NCBI RefSeq assembly: GCF_902388705.1
Contig: NZ_CABMQJ010000004.1
Span: forward strand, 62,001-126,000
Direction of reading: 5' to 3'
From: an uncultured Alistipes sp.
GTDB taxonomy: Bacteria > Bacteroidota > Bacteroidia > Bacteroidales > Rikenellaceae
DNA length: 64,000 bases
Made by a program: the position numbers and the translations under genes. Positions 62,137-64,000 of this stretch are shown piece after piece; within the stretch, counting starts at the first letter, position 1; each line of letters starts with the position of its first letter. Below the pieces are notes generated by a model. It did not search any database. It was not told where the DNA came from and saw only the letters and a program-made list of their open reading frames with translations.

Positions 62137-62472
62137 TCAGCCCCGGATGTAATGCGGCATATCGGCGGGAATCTCCATCGACAGTTCGACCAGCCCGCGC
62201 ACTTCGCCGTCCGCCCGCCATACCGTCTGGTATATCTGTTTGCGGATGCCCCGTTTTTCGATGGTGTATGCGTTGGTGCCTCCTTCCGCGAGCAAACGCC
62301 TGATAATCTGACGCGAACGTTCGTTGTGGCAGGGGATGAGCGATTGCCCGCGCATATCGCCGTTGACCTGTGTCGAGCGGATGTTCTGGTAAAGTACCGT
62401 CCCTTCCGTGTCGCACACGGTAACCGCGCAGTTCAGTTCGTCGGCCCAGGGGAAAGTATTGGCTGTTGTCAT
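62137..62472 (-). CDS. Single-domain PAS protein
   Basis: 111 residues forming one PAS domain: LNCAVTVCDTEGTVLYQNIR, then SLIPCHNERSRQIIRRLLAE, TYTIEKRGIRKQIYQTVWRA and GLVELSMEIPADMPHYIRG. Proteins of this shape, with Cys and His in SLIPCHNE, occur in many Bacteroidales as stand-alone PAS proteins. They lack output domains, so a signalling partner or a small-molecule binding role is likely but unproven. It lies upstream of a long non-coding region and downstream of the ClC gene on the same strand. Confidence 0.8.
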   Translation of the reverse strand: MTTANTFPWADELNCAVTVCDTEGTVLYQNIRSTQVNGDMRGQSLIPCHNERSRQIIRRLLAEGGTNAYTIEKRGIRKQIYQTVWRADGEVRGLVELSMEIPADMPHYIRG

Positions 62473-62561
62473 ACGATTCGTAAGGTTTGCCGGGGAAAGA
62501 AAATCTCCCTGTTTTCAAAATATGTTTGACGAGAGGGTGAACGTATTGCGGTAAATCGTGT

Positions 62562-64000
62562 TTACTGCTGTATTTTCACCAACTGCTCGCGGTAGGCGTT
62601 CAGGATGCGTGATTTGGAGATGAAGCCCAGGTAGCGGTTCTGTTTGTCGACGACGGGCAGCATCCAGGTGTGCTTGTCTTCGAATTTCTGGATGACGCTC
62701 TGGATGGCTTCGTGCTCCAGAATCCGGTCGGGCGGCTGAATCATGTAGTCCGAGATGGGATGCCCGTATTTTTCGCGTTTGAACATGTCCTCGCGCAGGT
62801 CGTCCAACTGTACTACGCCCAGCAGCCGTCCGAAATTGTCGATCATGGGGAAGATGTTGCGGCGCGCCGTCGAGATGATGTGCACGATGTCGCCCAGCGT
62901 GAAATTCTCCTTGATGCGCAGGAAATCGGTTTCCATCAGCTCGTCGAGTTTCAGGAAGACGAATACCGACTGGTCTTTGTCGTGCGTCAGCAATTCGCCG
63001 CGCTGGCGCAGTTGTTTGGTGTAAATCGAATCGGGGTCGAGGTAGTAATCGACGGCGAACGAGATGCAGGCCGTAATCATCAGCGGAATGAACAGCCCGT
63101 AGCCGTTCGAGAGCTCGGCAATGAGGAAAATCGAGGTCAGCGGCGCTTTCATCACGCCCGACATCACACCCGCCATGCCGACCAGCGTGAACGATACGAC
63201 CGATACGTCCCAGTCGAAAAAGGCGTTGCACACCAGGGCGATCGAAGCGCCCGTGAACGCCCCGACGAACAGCGACGGCGCGAACGTTCCGCCCACGCCG
63301 CCTGCGGCATTGGTCGAAGCCATGGCGATGACCTTGAAGAACATCGTGGCGATGACGAACAGGATCACCACCCAGTCGATGTCGCTGAAGCGGTAGAAGA
63401 GTGAATTGTCGAACAACTCTTCCGTATGGCCGTGCATCAGCGACATGAATCCCTCGTAACCCTCGCCGTATAGCGGCGGGAAGATGAAAATCAGGATGCC
63501 CAGCACGGCGCCGCCGACAATCCACTTTTTGTATTGCTTGTCGATTTTCCGGAAAAACGTCCCGACGCGCAGGTTCGTTGCCGTGAAATACCACGACATC
63601 AGCCCGCAGCATACGCCCAGCAGGATGAAGAGCGGTATCTGCCAGAGCTCGAACGCATCCTGCGGCTGCAGCGTCACGGCCAGTATCGGGTCGAAACCGC
63701 GCAGCATGAAAGCCATCGTCGTGGCCGTGATCGAGGCGATCAGCAGCGGAATGACCGAGCCGGCCGTAATGTCGAGCATCAGTATCTCCAGCACGAACAC
63801 CACGCCCGTGATCGGAGCCTTGAAGATGGCCGCCAGCGCAGCACCCGCGCCGCAGCAGAGCAGTAGCGTGGTGTGCTTGTAGTTGAGGCGCGCCAGTTTC
63901 CCGACGTTCGAGCCGATGGCGGCCCCCGTCAACACGATGGGGGCCTCGGGGCCGACCGAGCCGCCGAATCCGATGGTCGTGGCGCCGCCTACGATGGAGG
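62562..64000 (-). CDS. ClC-family chloride channel with CBS domains (N terminus missing)
   Basis: The frame is open to the window edge, so the first part of the protein lies outside. About 479 residues are visible. Near the edge is GFGGSVGPEAPIVLTGAAIG, the ClC selectivity-filter helix, and further on GGVGGTFAPSLFVGAFTGAS and GVMSGVMKAPLTSIFLIAEL. A C-terminal pair of CBS domains spans the last 130 residues (MIDNFGRLLGVVQLDDLRED and LPVVDKQNRYLGFISKSRIL). In the filter the usual gating Glu of GREGP is replaced by Val (GSVGP). This suggests gating unlike that of the E. coli exchanger. An internal GTG at 63933-63935 is not the true start. Confidence 0.92.
   Translation of the reverse strand, partial: SIVGGATTIGFGGSVGPEAPIVLTGAAIGSNVGKLARLNYKHTTLLLCCGAGAALAAIFKAPITGVVFVLEILMLDITAGSVIPLLIASITATTMAFMLRGFDPILAVTLQPQDAFELWQIPLFILLGVCCGLMSWYFTATNLRVGTFFRKIDKQYKKWIVGGAVLGILIFIFPPLYGEGYEGFMSLMHGHTEELFDNSLFYRFSDIDWVVILFVIATMFFKVIAMASTNAAGGVGGTFAPSLFVGAFTGASIALVCNAFFDWDVSVVSFTLVGMAGVMSGVMKAPLTSIFLIAELSNGYGLFIPLMITACISFAVDYYLDPDSIYTKQLRQRGELLTHDKDQSVFVFLKLDELMETDFLRIKENFTLGDIVHIISTARRNIFPMIDNFGRLLGVVQLDDLREDMFKREKYGHPISDYMIQPPDRILEHEAIQSVIQKFEDKHTWMLPVVDKQNRYLGFISKSRILNAYREQLVKIQQ

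Overview
The window reads as core chromosome of a GC-rich member of the Bacteroidales, most like Alistipes/Rikenellaceae. The grounds are PorX of the type IX secretion pathway, a type III glutamine synthetase, a split methylmalonyl-CoA mutase, a menaquinone UbiD-type decarboxylase, Bacteroidetes-style M56 and WG-repeat proteins, and promoters with the TTTG-N19-TAnnTTTG pattern instead of sigma-70 boxes. Coding sequence is GC-rich and gene starts are AT-rich with weak Shine-Dalgarno signals. I see no rRNA, tRNA, insertion sequence, phage gene or CRISPR array. The species is inferred; no database search was possible.

Layout. 1-9734 is mostly minus strand: a truncated RclA-type flavin reductase, a membrane LytTR regulator, a small plus-strand TolQ/ExbB-like protein, a membrane MutS-like ATPase, a transglutaminase plus SRPBCC pair, an acetyltransferase and its AraC neighbour, and porX-tsaE. 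10276-24972 is plus strand: HU, a 29-residue bS22/COX24-like ribosomal protein, then a tight run of RNase G, mfd, coaX (TTG start), an outer-membrane protein, a TPR protein, lptC, a CorC/HlyC-type protein and a PpiD-like foldase, followed by a YqhD-type alcohol dehydrogenase. 25200-29191 is the mutA-mutB operon on the minus strand. A 582-base intergenic region separates it from the divergent glutamine synthetase, which has a long leader that can fold.

32035-36820 is plus strand: a BadF-type sugar kinase, murQ, a UbiD-type decarboxylase, a helix-hairpin-helix protein and rpsU. 37254-41559 carries a BlaI/M56 regulator-protease pair, in which the protease has three TonB-plug-like modules, and a WG-repeat lipoprotein. 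41853-55845 is minus strand: an outer-membrane BamA/TamA-like protein, a DksA-like protein, ileS, a PAS histidine kinase, an MsbA-like exporter, rnhA and valS. 55960-60948 is plus strand: lon and the KDO operon kdsB-kdsA-kdsD. The right end is minus strand: a small XRE regulator with a membrane partner, a PAS protein and a truncated ClC channel.

Much of the window serves the envelope: KDO synthesis, lipid A and LPS export (MsbA-like, LptC), outer-membrane proteins, periplasmic folding and peptidoglycan recycling. The rest is translation and nucleic-acid housekeeping. I found no obvious new multi-gene defence or biosynthetic system. The best leads are the structured glutamine synthetase leader with repeated AT-rich elements upstream of it, the M56 protease fused to three plug modules under a 21-bp-phased tandem operator, the palindrome over the XRE promoter, and two promoters placed so that their mRNAs would be leaderless.
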